From positions 351,001 through 415,000 of the forward strand of contig CAJNDS010002433.1 of assembly GCA_905221605.1 (NCBI GenBank): 64,000 nucleotides of DNA, in the 5' to 3' direction. Origin of the DNA: Symbiodinium natans (lineage: Eukaryota > Sar > Dinophyceae > Suessiales > Symbiodiniaceae). The translations under genes were made by a program, and so were the position numbers. Below the pieces are notes generated by a model. The model saw only the letters and a program-made list of their open reading frames with translations. It was not told the origin of the DNA and did not search any database. Positions within the stretch are counted from its first letter, which is position 1. Every line of letters begins with the position of its first letter. Below, in pieces: positions 10,446 through 21,834 of this stretch.

Positions 10446-11913
10446 TATAGGTTGTACAGTTGGGCTTCAGAGGGCCCCCAGAACATTAAGGCTGCTTGCT
10501 CTCTTGTGCTGGGTAGGAGAGGTTTTGACCACCTTACAGTCGTGGGACTTCAATCAACAAGATTCTGAAAGCACACGCGGCACCTCTGTGTAGGATCGGG
10601 ATTTCATCCAAGTGTGGTGCCTGAAGCGAAAGTTACGAGGAACCATGGGCCTGGGAACCGAAGGTCGCAGGACCCTGATATCGGACGGCGAACCCTGATG
10701 GTACCTGAGGAACATGTGCACCACGCAGTCCTGGCTTACCAGAGTGATGCCGGACTGCTCAGCTGCTTCCCCAGATTCTCCTGACACGCGGTAGGGTTTG
10801 TTTCATAACAAGCGGTCATTTGCCGTGTGCAATGCACCGCGAGGCACTGCCCGGGTGGAAATAGGGTGGAAATCATTCTGGGAAGCTCGGCCTATGATGG
10901 CCTCGCTGGATCATGCGACTTGCCTTGACAGTCCCACAAGCGACGCAAACCATTTTCAGACAGGCATTTGCTTCTGTGTACATAGCACCACAGCGTACCA
11001 CCTTCAGATTTGCCTTTGCTTTCTATGCCTGTCGACAGACGCCCATGCCATCATCCATCTTGTACGTCTTCGATGGCACATTGCACATGGGAGCTGTGAG
11101 CCGTTTCCTACAGAGAGTCGAGCAAAGGCTATGTGGTTCCACCACGCATTTCCAAGATGGCGTGCAGATGAGTGGCTGCTCTATGTCCTAAGCTTACTCT
11201 CATGAGTTGTTCTGGGCAGCGGCAGCGTAATCACTGATAGTAGAAGTCAGCGCTTCAGTGCCTATGGCAGGATATACTCTGGAAGTGAAATGTTGAAGTG
11301 GACAGGCAATGTATTCCCCGCGCTTGACGGGCGCGCGCGGCCTTTCCCACGGACACATCTTCACGCGCGATGGTTGGCTGGCCACTGGGCAGAACAACCG
11401 GAAGTGCTCAAACTCGTGCTGGTGTGTATGACGAGGGCATGTGTGACGATGACATGTGCACTTAGGTCGTTAGCTGCACGCAGGAAGGATTGATTCGCCG
11501 GCAGCCTGAAGAAGGGATTTGCATGATGCCTTGCTAAGAAAACGCCTTGAAGTGCCCAGCCCTTGCTGAGTTGTCAGGTTTCGGCAAAGATCGTGGTTTG
11601 CCGCCTTCTGTGCGGCCTGAGAAAAAAGTGAGTAGGCTTTAGTAGCACACACTGTCAAGCCTGCCAAGCATGGCTTGCGTTGTGCCCAGACCTCGAGCCT
11701 GTAGTCGCCACTCTGAGACGCTGAGACCTGGATTGGGAGGCAAAGAAATAAGATGTCCTCCTTGGGTTGCCAAAGATGCCACTATGCTCGACGGGTGCTG
11801 CTTCCCGGAGACTTTCCCAGCCTACCAAGGTCGGTGACTGGACTGCTCTGCCAAGTCCTGGCCAGGCAGCGACATGCGCACGGCAAGTACACGTACACAC
11901 GACATATTGTTGG
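10446..11913. other. No gene recognised
   Basis: About 1.5 kb of complex sequence. ORFs at 10798-11205 and 10913-11191 overlap in different frames and show no domain. Nothing convincing on either strand. Confidence 0.4.
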
Positions 11914-12002
11914 TTAGCAAGGAATGAGGGATTTGGGGCCTTAAAAAGAACCTTGGTGGAATCATGTAGGGTACCTCATTCCCCCATTCCCTACTAGCAA
12001 AC
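11914..12002. mobile_element. Short inverted-repeat element, family III (copy 2)
   Basis: Left arm TTAGCAAGGAATGAGGGA; right arm GGGTACCTCATTC followed by CATTCCCTACTAGCAA. The arms are imperfect complements, with an AAAAAGAACC centre. Same family as 2697 and 31020. Confidence 0.6.
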
Positions 12003-12097
12003 AGTAGGAACAGTCGTAGATTCCGACATCAGTTTACCTAAGCTTATGCCCACGCCATCCGAGCACTGTTCACGGTGTGCGTCGCATCATCGCAGGG

Positions 12098-12744
12098 GAT
12101 GCCCAAGCTGGCAGGCAAGGACGAGGAGGAGCGGCGACTGACTATGTTGAATTCTGAATCCCTAGACCGAAGCCGCAACGTTTCGTTGAGGACGCTGGCG
12201 GATCGAGCCCTGCCCTCAAGGGCAACCTTCTGAAGTTAGAGGGAGAGGCATGTATCTTCGTGCTGTATGAATCCTGCCGAATGCGCTCTTAGGCGACTCA
12301 GGAGAGGATGCCTTGACCGTCGTGGACGTGGTTCGAAGCCTTTGCAAACAGGATGGGTGCTGATCTTGATTTGGACCTCCATCTGGGTCGTGTGTGTGTG
12401 TGTGTGGGCCTTAGATACCTCAAGGTGAGGCTCCGAGTCCTGGGAACTATCATCCTCAAACCTTTTTCCCCTGCTCACCTTGCACTCGTGGCACTGCGCG
12501 CGCAGCTGCAACAGGACGAAGAAGAATGGAGAGCCTCGGCAGAACATCTCCTTCGCAACAAGGGCAGCAGTCCCTTGTGAAAAATGGAGGAAAGCCCAAC
12601 CCTAAACCCCAAACGCTAAACCCTAAAACCCTAAACCCTAAAGCCCGACAGTGTCGCCCTAGCGAGGTGAGGAGGAGCTAACGCTGCGAGAGCTGTTCAC
12701 CATGACGCCGACCATTGAGCAGGAGGAGGTCCACGTCAATGAAG
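12098..12744 (+). CDS. Possible fragmentary multi-exon gene, unknown
   Basis: Three coding-like pieces on the + strand lie close together. The first is 12098-12232 (frame beginning MPKLAGKDEEERRLTMLNSE and ending at TGA). The second is about 12470-12580 (LALVALRAQLQQDEEEWRAS, then AEHLLRNKGSS). The third is about 12672-12744 (GEEELTLRELFTMTPTIEQE, then EVHVNE), followed by a GTGCC possible donor. All are rich in Glu, Leu and Arg, suggesting helical protein. A CCCTAAA patch at 12597-12643 sits between the second and third. I cannot prove they belong together. No family recognised. Confidence 0.2.
12597..12643 (-). repeat. Interstitial CCCTAAA patch
   Basis: Five or six CCCTAAA-like units with variants (CCCCAAACG, CCCTAAAA). 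Confidence 0.8.
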
Positions 12745-12749
12745 GTGCC

Positions 12750-12815
12750 AATAATACACAATAATGCACAATAATGCACAATCATCTACAACAATCCACA
12801 ATAATGGACAGTACT
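12750..12815. repeat. ACAATAATGC-type short tandem repeat
   Basis: Four to six imperfect 10-bp units of the type ACAATAATGC, partly decayed. AT-rich and non-coding. Confidence 0.75.
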
Positions 12816-13422
12816 TTCCTATAGGAAATTACTACACAATTATCATATCACTGCTACGTGTTGTTGGGCGATGTCGTGAAGCCCCTAAGCGCTTTTTACC
12901 TGGCGTTGCTGGGGTGTCCCAGCCAGTTGCGCTCGCAGTGCAGGTGGAAAAAGCGATCCAACTTCTGCATGGGATGCCTTTGCTCAGGAGAGGCCTCAAC
13001 AAAATGACACCGCGGTTGACAGTCGCATCCTATATGTGGTGTGTATCCAGACCACATGGTCACGCATCTGTGAGGAGCAGTCAACGATCAGCTATCTCAG
13101 CCGAAACTTGGCAAGTTGTGGAGACAAAGTTCGGTTGGTGCGGTAGTCGGGAGGAGTAGTCATGGTTGGCAGCGCATCGGCTGCGATCTTTGTCTAGCAG
13201 CAGAGGGGCAGCTCTGCGCACAATGCACACTCCAGCGCCGCCTGAGAGAACATGACCAGTTCAGGGCAAGCAGCTTTGACAGTTCTCGAAATGCCCGTCC
13301 ATTTTGGGGCACCCCCCCCCCGAGTATAAGAGGCAGGGGCGGCAACAAAAGGGTTTGAAGCAAACCTACGTACTAAGTTCTTACCCACAACCACGATCGG
13401 GGACCCCAACTTCAGAGACACC
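12816..13422. other. No gene recognised
   Basis: ORFs of 60-130 residues overlap on both strands without domains. A C tract lies at about 13312-13321. Confidence 0.4.
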
Positions 13423-13520
13423 TTAAACCCTAAACCCTAAACCCGAAACCCTAAACCCTAAACCCTAAACCCTAAACCCTAAACCCTAAACCCTAAACCC
13501 TAAACCCTAAACCCTAAACC
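13423..13520 (-). repeat. Interstitial CCCTAAA array, about 13 units
   Basis: About 98 bp of CCCTAAA with one CCCGAAA variant early in the array. Confidence 0.95.
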
Positions 13521-14647
13521 TCACACCAGTTGTCCATCAAAGGCTCCGCAGACAGCGAGCCCGGAGCTTGATCGTTTGCGTGCCCCCCCCCCCCCACACC
13601 CAAAATAACACAGCAAGCAGAATAGTATGTTATAGCCTTCTAGGGGTGTAGTGTAGGTATATGATGTGATAGAGTTTCTAGCACACGATCGAGGTATTGT
13701 ACCTGGCCCATGGTTTCGCCCAGCAGAGTTCGACTCAGAGCCAACGGTTGAGGGTTTAGGCTATAGGGCCTCCCCTGAGAACTCAGCCCACATTTGCCCA
13801 GCCCAAGCTTGCCCGATCCAGTAGGAAACAGGGAGAATGAGCAGATGTCCGATCCACCTGAGCACCGGTTCTGCTGTCTGAATCAGGTCCGAGTCAGAAG
13901 ATGAGGAGGTGCCTTGTCAGCCTTCGCAACGGAGACTCTAGGTACTTGTAGAAGCATCGTTTCGTTTGCAGTGTCGTGCCACAGAGATGGGGCTGATGGC
14001 GACCGAGGAGTTCCTTCGCCAGCTTCTGCAAAGCAGTCGTTTCTGCTGCTGGCTTCATCCGCTCTGCAGGGGACACTGCGACGCTGCCGCAAGAGACATC
14101 TCCTTGCTGAATTTCCTTTACCCTGCTAGCAGCTACCCTCCTCAAAAAGCACGCCACATTATTGGAGGGTCCAATGTGAGCAGATACAACACGGATGAGA
14201 GTTGCCAAGGCGACATCCCTCGAGTGTCCACCGCAGGACTTCCTGGAATTGAGAGTTAACATCAGCAATTCACAAAAGTGCTCGTCGTAGAGGAGGCTGT
14301 CGTGACGCGGAGGTCCTGGAAGATGTCTCGCCTAGTCCTAGTTTCAAACCTTGGGCTTTGCGTTGTTTAGCGGCACAGCAAATCCAGCAAAGCAAAGAAA
14401 GCAGCCCAGATCAGCAAGGAGCAAACACACAAAGCATAAAAAGCAGAAAGCAACACAAGAAGCAAAGCTGCATCTGACAAACGCCTTCTTTGATGAAGGA
14501 ATGATGTGCCCCAACTTGTGCAGGACTGCCTCAGATATGGAGCGCAACAAGCTCTTCCCCGAGAGACCTTCACAGACATCAAGGGCAAGTTCCATGGCCT
14601 TCATTCGCCGTGTCCCTGATGTTCCCCCTTTTTTCTGACAAGAGATT
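13521..14647. other. No gene recognised
   Basis: A C tract at about 13583-13595, then complex sequence. ORFs at 13883-14268 on both strands are mutual shadows with no recognisable domain. Confidence 0.4.
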
Positions 14648-14752
14648 ATCGTACCCCCGATTCGAATCCCTACTAAGGACTGTTAGTATAATTCGAGATG
14701 ATCGTACCCCCGATTAGAATCCCTACTAAGGTAAGGACTGTTAGTATAATTA
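14648..14752. repeat. Tandem duplication of a ~52-bp unit
   Basis: Two adjacent copies, both beginning ATCGTACCCCCGATT and ending ACTGTTAGTATAATT. The second has a 5-bp insertion (GTAAG). Internal GAATCCCTACTAAGG resembles the centre of the family II inverted-repeat elements. Confidence 0.8.
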
Positions 14753-17700
14753 AGGAGGAACATGCCAAAGCATGGTAGGCCGCACGGGGCCCGGTGGCCC
14801 TCATCATCTGGGATACCTCTTTCATGCATCTCTTTTCAAAGGGAGCCCCAAGCGAGGTTTCGATTGAATCCGTGTTGACGTACCGCTTCCACCGTGGATT
14901 CCGCAACCAGTTGGTACCCGGGGAGCTGGAGGATCCCAGGGTCAGAAGTTCCCAAAGTAGGGGACTCTTTGCATAAGGTATAGCAGGTCATGAAGGGGCG
15001 ACGTGCTTTGAACACGTGGGTCGTTCCGGCATGCCAACGTCTGCACAGGACCAGTATAGAGAGGAGATGTGTGACCTGGCTGGGAGCAAGTAGCCGATAG
15101 CTGTGATGAAGTGGTGCTGCCATTGAGATGAAACATGTGTCATACCGGCGTTAGGAGATGGTTTGAGTCTCTGACTTCGTGTAATATGTCTGAGATATAC
15201 GACCCTGTGCAGATAGGGCTGGTGCAGGCAAAGATCCACAGATCCCTTGCTTCTGCCGGCGTTGCGTGTGGCACAACAATCCAGTACTCAAGCTGGCGTG
15301 ATGTGACGTGATCAAATTCGTGCAATTTACAAGAACGTCGAGCTCACTCACGCATCTGTTAAGCGTCTAGCTTTCGGCTGATGCTGCCGCGATCCTGGAT
15401 CCGCAACCTACGGAATTGACATGGCCGTACATTGCCCTTACGCTTTCAGCTGTATAACCAAGTTTGGCTGAGCATCACCACTTGTACAGAGCACCCTTTG
15501 CGCACACTGGAGGAGGCACCATCGTCCAAGAAGGACGAAATGCAGAAAGCTGCGTGCTGCCTCTTCCCAGCCTCGGGGCACGTCACGTGCGCAAGGTGGG
15601 TGAAATGTAGCAGGAGCCAGGTGGTCTGAAGAATCAGATCCTCATCATTTAAAGGGCTCCCACTCCATCGCACTAGTTCGGGAGATCCCGGCTGATAGCT
15701 CGGGGCAGATGAAGGAACTCTGTTCGGACGGAGAAACATGGCGCCGCATGTGTGAAGTCGATGCCGTGGCCCCAACAACTGCAGCCCACCGGGGCCTTCA
15801 AGAATCCTGCGCTGATGATGAGAGGGTGGGAGAGGGCGTGGGGCTGGTGACTGGCGGCTTGCGGCCTGCAATCAGCAAACAAGATGTCTCAGGGTGGTAG
15901 AAAATTGCCCAAGTAGCGCGGTACGTGCTGGGCATTGTGTTAATCCTTTTGTTCCGTCGCTCATGCAGCTCCCTCTCTCTCTCTCTCTCTCTCCCTCCCT
16001 CCCTCTGCTTCTTATTCCATGGTTCCTCAGGTATCAAATTGTATTGAAACCTGTTGCATCAACACCCTCTCACCTCAAGCACAGTCCCGTCTTGACTGCA
16101 GGAGGGTGGACGACTCCTGGTGAGGATCTAGTCTAGGGCGTGCAGTGTCGTGGCATAATCAGTGCCCAAGTAAAGTTCCACGTTTGAAGGCCGACGCGAG
16201 GGCACCGGCACGAAATTGTAGAAAGAAATCTGCAACAGCCAACAGCTTCTTGCAGACTTCCATATCTGGGATAACAGACATGTTCGGCTGCAATGCGTGG
16301 CCGCATTCAGAGTACGTTGAGACTTGAGACAGTGTCTGTTTCATGATTGCAGCGTGTTGCTTTTCCCTGCCTTGCAGCAGCAAGAAGAAACTTAGATCAT
16401 TCAAAATGAGGCTTTCGGAGAATGCAAAGCACTTGCCTCCGGGAGCCAATGGCCGTCGTCAGATGCGTAGTAGAGTAGTTGAGTGTACGAGTCCGCCTCG
16501 TGTTGATGACGGCCAGCTTCAGCACGAATTGGTCCCATCGGGAGCTACCCACTTTTAGGTTTCGCCCAAAAGCACACAGTTACACAATTTCGAGTTGATG
16601 GGTGTGCAGCAAGAGGTGGGCTGCATGGGATAGACCGGTGCATGCAGTCGTTTCACCCAACTCTTGGCCTGTGGTCGGATCATCGGCTGGGTGCGGACTT
16701 CGCCACAGCGTGCACAAGATGAAATGCCCATGTCCATGCGAAGGAGCCACTTAGCCTTGGCAGAGCTCTGTGCTTTCGGAGACTATAGCTCTTCCAAGGG
16801 GATAACTTTCAAATTCGTTGGCTCTGGCCGGAAACGGCACCAAGCATGAACCACTTTCGTACCTCTAGCCGTGTGCATCAGCCGATTCCATGCAGAGTTA
16901 GCATCCGACGTCACTCCATCAGAGGGGCAACTGTAGGAACTGCGACAGAGTTCGCCGCAGGCTTTGACTCGAAAGGAACATGCATGCATCACCCGGCAGA
17001 CTACAATGACACAATGCCGCTGGCGTGAATGCTCTGGACCGGGAGCCTAGAGCCTAGCACCACGTAGCCAAATGGCCGCCTCGATGCGGCAGCTGGTTGG
17101 TTAGACGCTCATCCGCACCATCCCAACTTCAACAGCTTTGCTAAACGAGCGCTGAGCTTGAATTTTACATGAATTCTCTTTTACATCAAAAGGGTGGAAC
17201 AGCCATCTCTCAGGACAGCGACAGAAGCTTGCTGCATCTTTCTTTAGCTCGGGCGTAATTAGTTACGAAGTTGAAGCTGCATGTCTTCATGCTCACCGGT
17301 TCAAATCATCATGCAACATGAATGAGCAGCTACTCGTCGCATCTTCCGAGGTGCACTTTGTCAAGATGGCCATGAGTCCGTATAGTAGAGTCGCGACTTG
17401 GTAGCAGTTCTGTTGGTAGCCAGTCTGGTAGCCAGTCGTCAGCAAGCGAGAGTTCGAAGCATATGGAGACCAACGAAAAGATAAGTGGTGTGCTCTGAAC
17501 CACCGGAGCCGCTGAAAGCTTTTGCAAAGCTGCTTTTCATTCCAACCAAGCCCTCAGCCCCAGACCAACCAAAAACCCATCAGTGTTCCAAGGTCGAGTT
17601 GTAGCATTTTTCGCTGGGGGGGGGGGGGGTTATTTTTCATTGCGTCCAGACCGGAACATCGGTATTGACAGAATTTTCTGCTCGTTGGCTTGGGCAATTC

Positions 17701-18085
17701 TGAATTCTGGCAGCGTTTTCGCCGAACGGCGCCAAGGCATAATTCAGCTTGTTCCCTCAACGGTGCAACTTTCGCCTCTGTGCCGGGCCATACAGCTTGA
17801 CAGCGCGAGGCAGGGCCATACTGAGCTGGTTTACATGGCTCCGAGACATGGAGATAGCCGCAGCTTGGATTTGAAGCATTTTGCGCATAATGTCACAGCT
17901 GCGTGGTCATGAAGCATGCTCAGAGTCCTGCGATGTCTTTCGAGCAAAGGATGCGAATGGGCCATCGCCTAAACCGAGAGGTTCAGTCTTCACTCTGCGT
18001 ACTGGGCGTGTACATGCATATGAGCAAGGGTCGATACTATATAGAACTATGGCAATTGCCGTTTTATCTTGCTAGGTGAAGTGTG
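14753..18085. other. No gene recognised over 3.3 kb
   Basis: The sequence is of mixed composition with many 60-140 residue ORFs on both strands; none carries a domain, a repeat or a plausible splice partner. A CT microsatellite lies at about 15970-16005 and a run of about 12 G at 17616-17628. If a gene is present it is finely split by introns and I cannot see it. Confidence 0.35.
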
Positions 18086-18093
18086 AAAAACCC

Positions 18094-18226
18094 TGTCAAG
18101 CGACGGGGAACACTGAAAAGCAGGGCCCCTTATTTGAGTAGCCCGTAAGACAAAACCCCTGTAAAGCGACGGGTTACAGCAAAACCATGCAAAACACTCG
18201 TAAAGTGACGGGGAACACTGAAAAGC
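18094..18226. repeat. Three spaced copies of a ~27-bp unit
   Basis: The unit contains AAGCGACGGG plus GAACACTGAAAAGC. Copies lie at 18094-18121 and 18200-18226, with a truncated, altered copy at about 18161-18180. Confidence 0.7.
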
Positions 18227-18281
18227 GACGCCCCTATTGCGCGACCTAGGCCCGACCTCTCTCGTTTTGACGATTATACGC

Positions 18282-18282
<1 letters not shown>

Positions 18283-18376
<94 letters not shown>

Positions 18377-18380
18377 TGTG
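18283..18380. repeat. TG microsatellite, about 43 units
   Basis: Nearly perfect (TG)n from about 18286 to 18371, then GGGTGTGTGG. The Cys/Val and His/Thr ORFs over it are artefacts. Confidence 0.97.
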
Positions 18381-19655
18381 GATGCGATCCCCCTGCACTT
18401 TAAAGACACACGGAATTCTGAGGCGTGGTTTCGCAGGTCAACTAGGCAGATGGCAAAAGGGCTCTACTGCGTTCGCACGGGAACACCGGAAGCCCGCAAT
18501 TTCCACAGAGCCATTGTAGGACTGCTGAATTTCCCAGAAACCTTTGCTCGTCACCGCAGCCGTTTACGTCTGTTATCCTGAAGTCATTAAATCTTCCCTT
18601 CAGCCACACTGTCCGAACTCTGCCCACCTAGACTTATGTCCAATAAAGCACAATCCCTTTTGGCACGAGCGTGGGGGCTGGACGGAATATCGTTTAGAGA
18701 GTTAACGCTGCGGGGACCGCATGGTGTAAGGGAAGTGAGGCACAGTTACCTGGTTGAACAGGGCTGAGTGCCCTGCATGTTCCAGCATCATGATGCCGCA
18801 CTTTTCGTCGCCTCTTCGCCACAGCCACCTTTGCATCCGGCAGGCTTCCGCACCCTTTGCTATGTGCAGCTCCGACATGCTCTCAAGTAGAGGAGCTGTC
18901 AGTCGTCAGGCATTCTCAAGGATACTTCTTCGCGTTCTTGACTTCTTGACTGTAGTGCCGCATGTACAGTGCATCTCTTTTGCAGGGGCAGTGCTTCCAG
19001 CTTTGAGCTTTAGATCCTACACGCGCATGCTGCAGGTGTCCCTCCGCGGGCCATTGGCATGCAAGTTCGCCCTTTCGAGATGCCGCCCTCAGTGGCTGGC
19101 GCAGAGATAAGCCGAATTTGCACAAGGTGTCACAAGGAGGGTTCGGTTCATCCGAAGTGTAGCTGCAGGAGCCGACGGCCAAGAAAGACCCAGGCTTTTT
19201 GCAAACACATCGGTCCTTGGGTAGGGATTGAAGCCCAAGTCCAAAAAGACATCCCTCCCTCTGTTGCACGGAGTTCATTCCCAAAGCCATGAGCAGAAGG
19301 CCTCGTATCTAAGGTCCCCAGGACGCTGCCCATGCCGGTGAAGCTTGTCACATTCGGAAGGCTGAGGGTGGGAAGTGTTGATTTGAGGAGTAGGCCTAGG
19401 CTTTGAGGAAAAGTGGTGCAGGCACGCTGCTACTGCTGTGAGTTATGTTCTGACTACCACGGGCTGCACCCAGACGTGCAGTAGCCACTTTGGGGTCTGG
19501 GTCGCGCATGCATGGGCAGCAACGCATCATCTCAGAGCCGAACCGATAGGTCTTGCAACAGGAGATTGCACACCAAAAAGTGACAGTTTCTCCAGTCAAG
19601 CTCGAAAGTTTGGGGCCCCCCCTCAGACATTTGCCCCAAGATATCTTGGCCTGTT
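18381..19655. other. No gene recognised
   Basis: Mixed sequence, overlapping ORFs on both strands, no domain. Confidence 0.4.
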
Positions 19656-19976
19656 GTGTGTGTTCAGGATGCGTCTAGCTCTTGGGGCACGCACCTTGCA
19701 TGCTTGCGCTCGCGCGTTTCTGTCGAGTTCATCTCTCCAAATCTTGCTCAAGGTCGCCTCTCAGGCGAGCTCACGCACACGGTTTCTCAACTTTCTTTTG
19801 CCCCCAAGGACTTCCTTGCACGGCGCGGCCTCTCAAGTGCAGCTGAGGACACCGCGCCCAGGGCATTTCGCGGGTCCTCTTGTTCCACGGCTTCCAGCGA
19901 CTCAGACTCCAGCCATCTCAAGCCCGCCGTAAAGACCAGGATGGCGAGTCCTAAACTAATCGACCCTAAACCCTAA
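19656..19976 (+). CDS. Possible terminal exon, Ser/Ala-rich protein
   Basis: The open frame is 106 residues. Its last 50 residues (AAEDTAPRAFRGSSCSTASS, then DSDSSHLKPAVKTRMASPKL) have an ordinary coding composition and then run straight into a CCCTAAA array that provides the stop codon. No family is recognised, and the start codon at 19656 is only the first available one. The reading frame may be accidental. If real, the telomere-like array has replaced or truncated its natural C-terminus. Confidence 0.2.
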   Translation: MCVQDASSSWGTHLACLRSRVSVEFISPNLAQGRLSGELTHTVSQLSFAPKDFLARRGLSSAAEDTAPRAFRGSSCSTASSDSDSSHLKPAVKTRMASPKLIDPKP

Positions 19977-20113
19977 ACCCTAAACCCTAAACCCTAAACC
20001 CTAAACCCTAAACCCTAAACCCTAAACCCTAAACCCTAAACCCTAAACCCTAAACCCTAAACCCTAAACCCTAAACTAATCGTCCCTAAACCCTAAACCT
20101 TAAACCCCAAACC
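19963..20113 (-). repeat. Interstitial CCCTAAA array, about 16 units
   Basis: Near-perfect CCCTAAA from about 19964 to 20077, followed by a few degenerate units. The short sequence CTAAACTAATCG stands at both edges of the main block (about 19951 and 20071), so the array is flanked by a direct repeat. Confidence 0.95.
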
Positions 20114-21458
20114 TCCAGACTCTAAGGTGGTGTCCGACTCTGTTCTTCAGGCTTTGCAGCCGGTCCCAGGCCGGGGATTCGCAGACAAAAGTGAAATGTG
20201 CGGTACATCTCGGAATGGTCAGATGGGCTATTGTATTAACCATTTACTGTTGTTGGTGAGTGTATTTAGGGTTCCTTAGTAATGGTAATATAAACCCTAC
20301 TTCACATGAAATTGTGGAGTTGAAGTTCAGGTCTCCTCTGCCTCTGCTGCTTACGTTCAACGCTTGCGCGTCACCCGCCTCGGCCCGGGCTTGGAGGTGA
20401 GCGAGCGAACGAAAGACACTGCGCGATCCTGTGCGCATCTGCGATGCTTGATCTAGGCTGGAGCTTTCGGGACTCGTGCACACCTGTGATGGTTGGTCTA
20501 CGCTGGATCTTCGGAGCGTTGATTCCGTGCAGTTCAGTTGGGGTGGGGTTGAACTGATGTTTCCCGAAAGCACATTTTCTTGCGGGGGGGGGGGGGCGGG
20601 GGGGAAGGGCCAAGTGCTTTTGAACTTCACGGGGCACCCCGGGCCGAGTGCACTGCTGGAAGTTGGCATCAGGCCTCCGAAGAACTGACCTTTGTGTTCT
20701 ACTGCTTTGCTTTTGCTTGTTGGGGTGTTGATTACTGTTGCTCATGATGGGCCACAAGGCTTGGAGGGGGCAGGAGGGGTGGTTGGCAACATTGGACGCC
20801 ACACGGCCAGGGCCGAGGCAAACAATTAGCCAAACACCGTGGTGTAGGCCGCGAGGAGATCTGCAAGTACGGCCAGGCGTGTCAGCGGGCAGGATGCTGG
20901 TCGAGCGCTTAAAGGCTCAAGCTCGCATCGCGCATGGCTTCCCTAGCAGCGGGGGGGGGGGGGAAGGGTTAGCTGGTTCAACTGGCCCATGCACCGACAT
21001 GAACTTGCAGCACTTGGTTTTCTAAGGTATCAGCACCCAAATGGCCGCACCATCGACCAGAATCCGTTGAAAGCCATGTGCAGCCTGGTTATTTGTTCAG
21101 ATATGCAAGTAGACGGGGCCGCAGCTAGCTTGGTGCGACAGTGGAACTGAACGAGCATACACGACTGTATGCCTGAAACAATTGCCGAGATGTAATCGTG
21201 TGCCATACCTTATCGTGTGAGGAGCGTCATGTTCAATCTTACCGTTCACCGTGCTCAGGTCATTGGGGTGCCGCGTGCGACAAGGTAGACTGCTGGCGAA
21301 TCCATCCACCTGAGCCCACGCTGCAAATGTATGTTAACGTCAGTGAGTGTCAGCAGCGTGTGTGTTCTTGATGTTTGTTCTCTTACATCTTCCAAAGACC
21401 TTGCGCAGCCGTAAGGAGCGAGATGACTTTGCTCACTTCTCAGCTTTGACAGAGCTTA
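20114..21458. other. No gene recognised
   Basis: Contains poly-G tracts near 20584-20602 and 20950-20962 and a diverged ~43-bp duplication at about 20426-20515. ORFs on both strands (for example 20244-20802 minus) show no domain. Confidence 0.4.
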
Positions 21459-21617
21459 CTTGGAGGTTCATGGGCACTTCTAACCACCCCAATCATAACT
21501 GCACTTATAAGGTCCCCTAAGTAGGTTACAAGTGTTAAAATTAGTGTCTTATAAGTAGGTTAGAAGTTATAAGGTAGACACCTCTAATTGGGGTTTAAGT
21601 ACCCTTGAACCTCCAAG
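21459..21617. mobile_element. Short inverted-repeat element, family I (copy 1)
   Basis: The left terminal repeat CTTGGAGGTTCATGGGCACT and right terminal repeat AGTACCCTTGAACCTCCAAG are complementary with few mismatches. The 159-bp element has an AT-rich interior with secondary repeats (AAGTAGGTTA, TTATAAGGT). TA precedes it; the base pair after it is CA. Related copies lie at 51786 and 53690. No ORF. MITE-like. Confidence 0.8.
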
Positions 21618-21738
21618 CACGGAGCTGCTGCATAGACGCCTCAGCTGTGGCAAAACCACCTCTCGGAGACCAGGTCTCTCCGCCCCAGGACTTCTTCCTG
21701 TACCTTGGGGACCAGATGAACCCAAAAATTTGGGTCGT

Positions 21739-21834
21739 TTAGGGTTTCGGTTTAGGGTTTCGGGTTTAGGGTTTCGGGTTTAGGGTTTCGGGTTTAGGGT
21801 TTCGGGTTTAGGGTTTCGGGTTTAGGGTTTAGGG
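21739..21834 (+). repeat. Two-unit telomere-like array (TTTCGGG/TTTAGGG alternating)
   Basis: A 14-bp higher-order unit, GTTTCGGGTTTAGG, is repeated about six times and ends in a pure TTTAGGG pair. It differs from the other arrays in that the C variant is regular, not sporadic. Confidence 0.9.

Noticed and set aside
16159-16449. Minus-strand 96-residue ORF
   Set aside because: Begins and ends without supporting context and I recognise no family; not enough to call.
18047-18581. ORFs with poly-Thr/His or poly-Cys/Val
   Set aside because: Translation of the TG microsatellite.
20244-20802. Minus-strand ORFs of 141 and 143 residues rich in Ser/Pro
   Set aside because: Two frames overlap the same DNA, one through a poly-C tract; no domain or splice partner.
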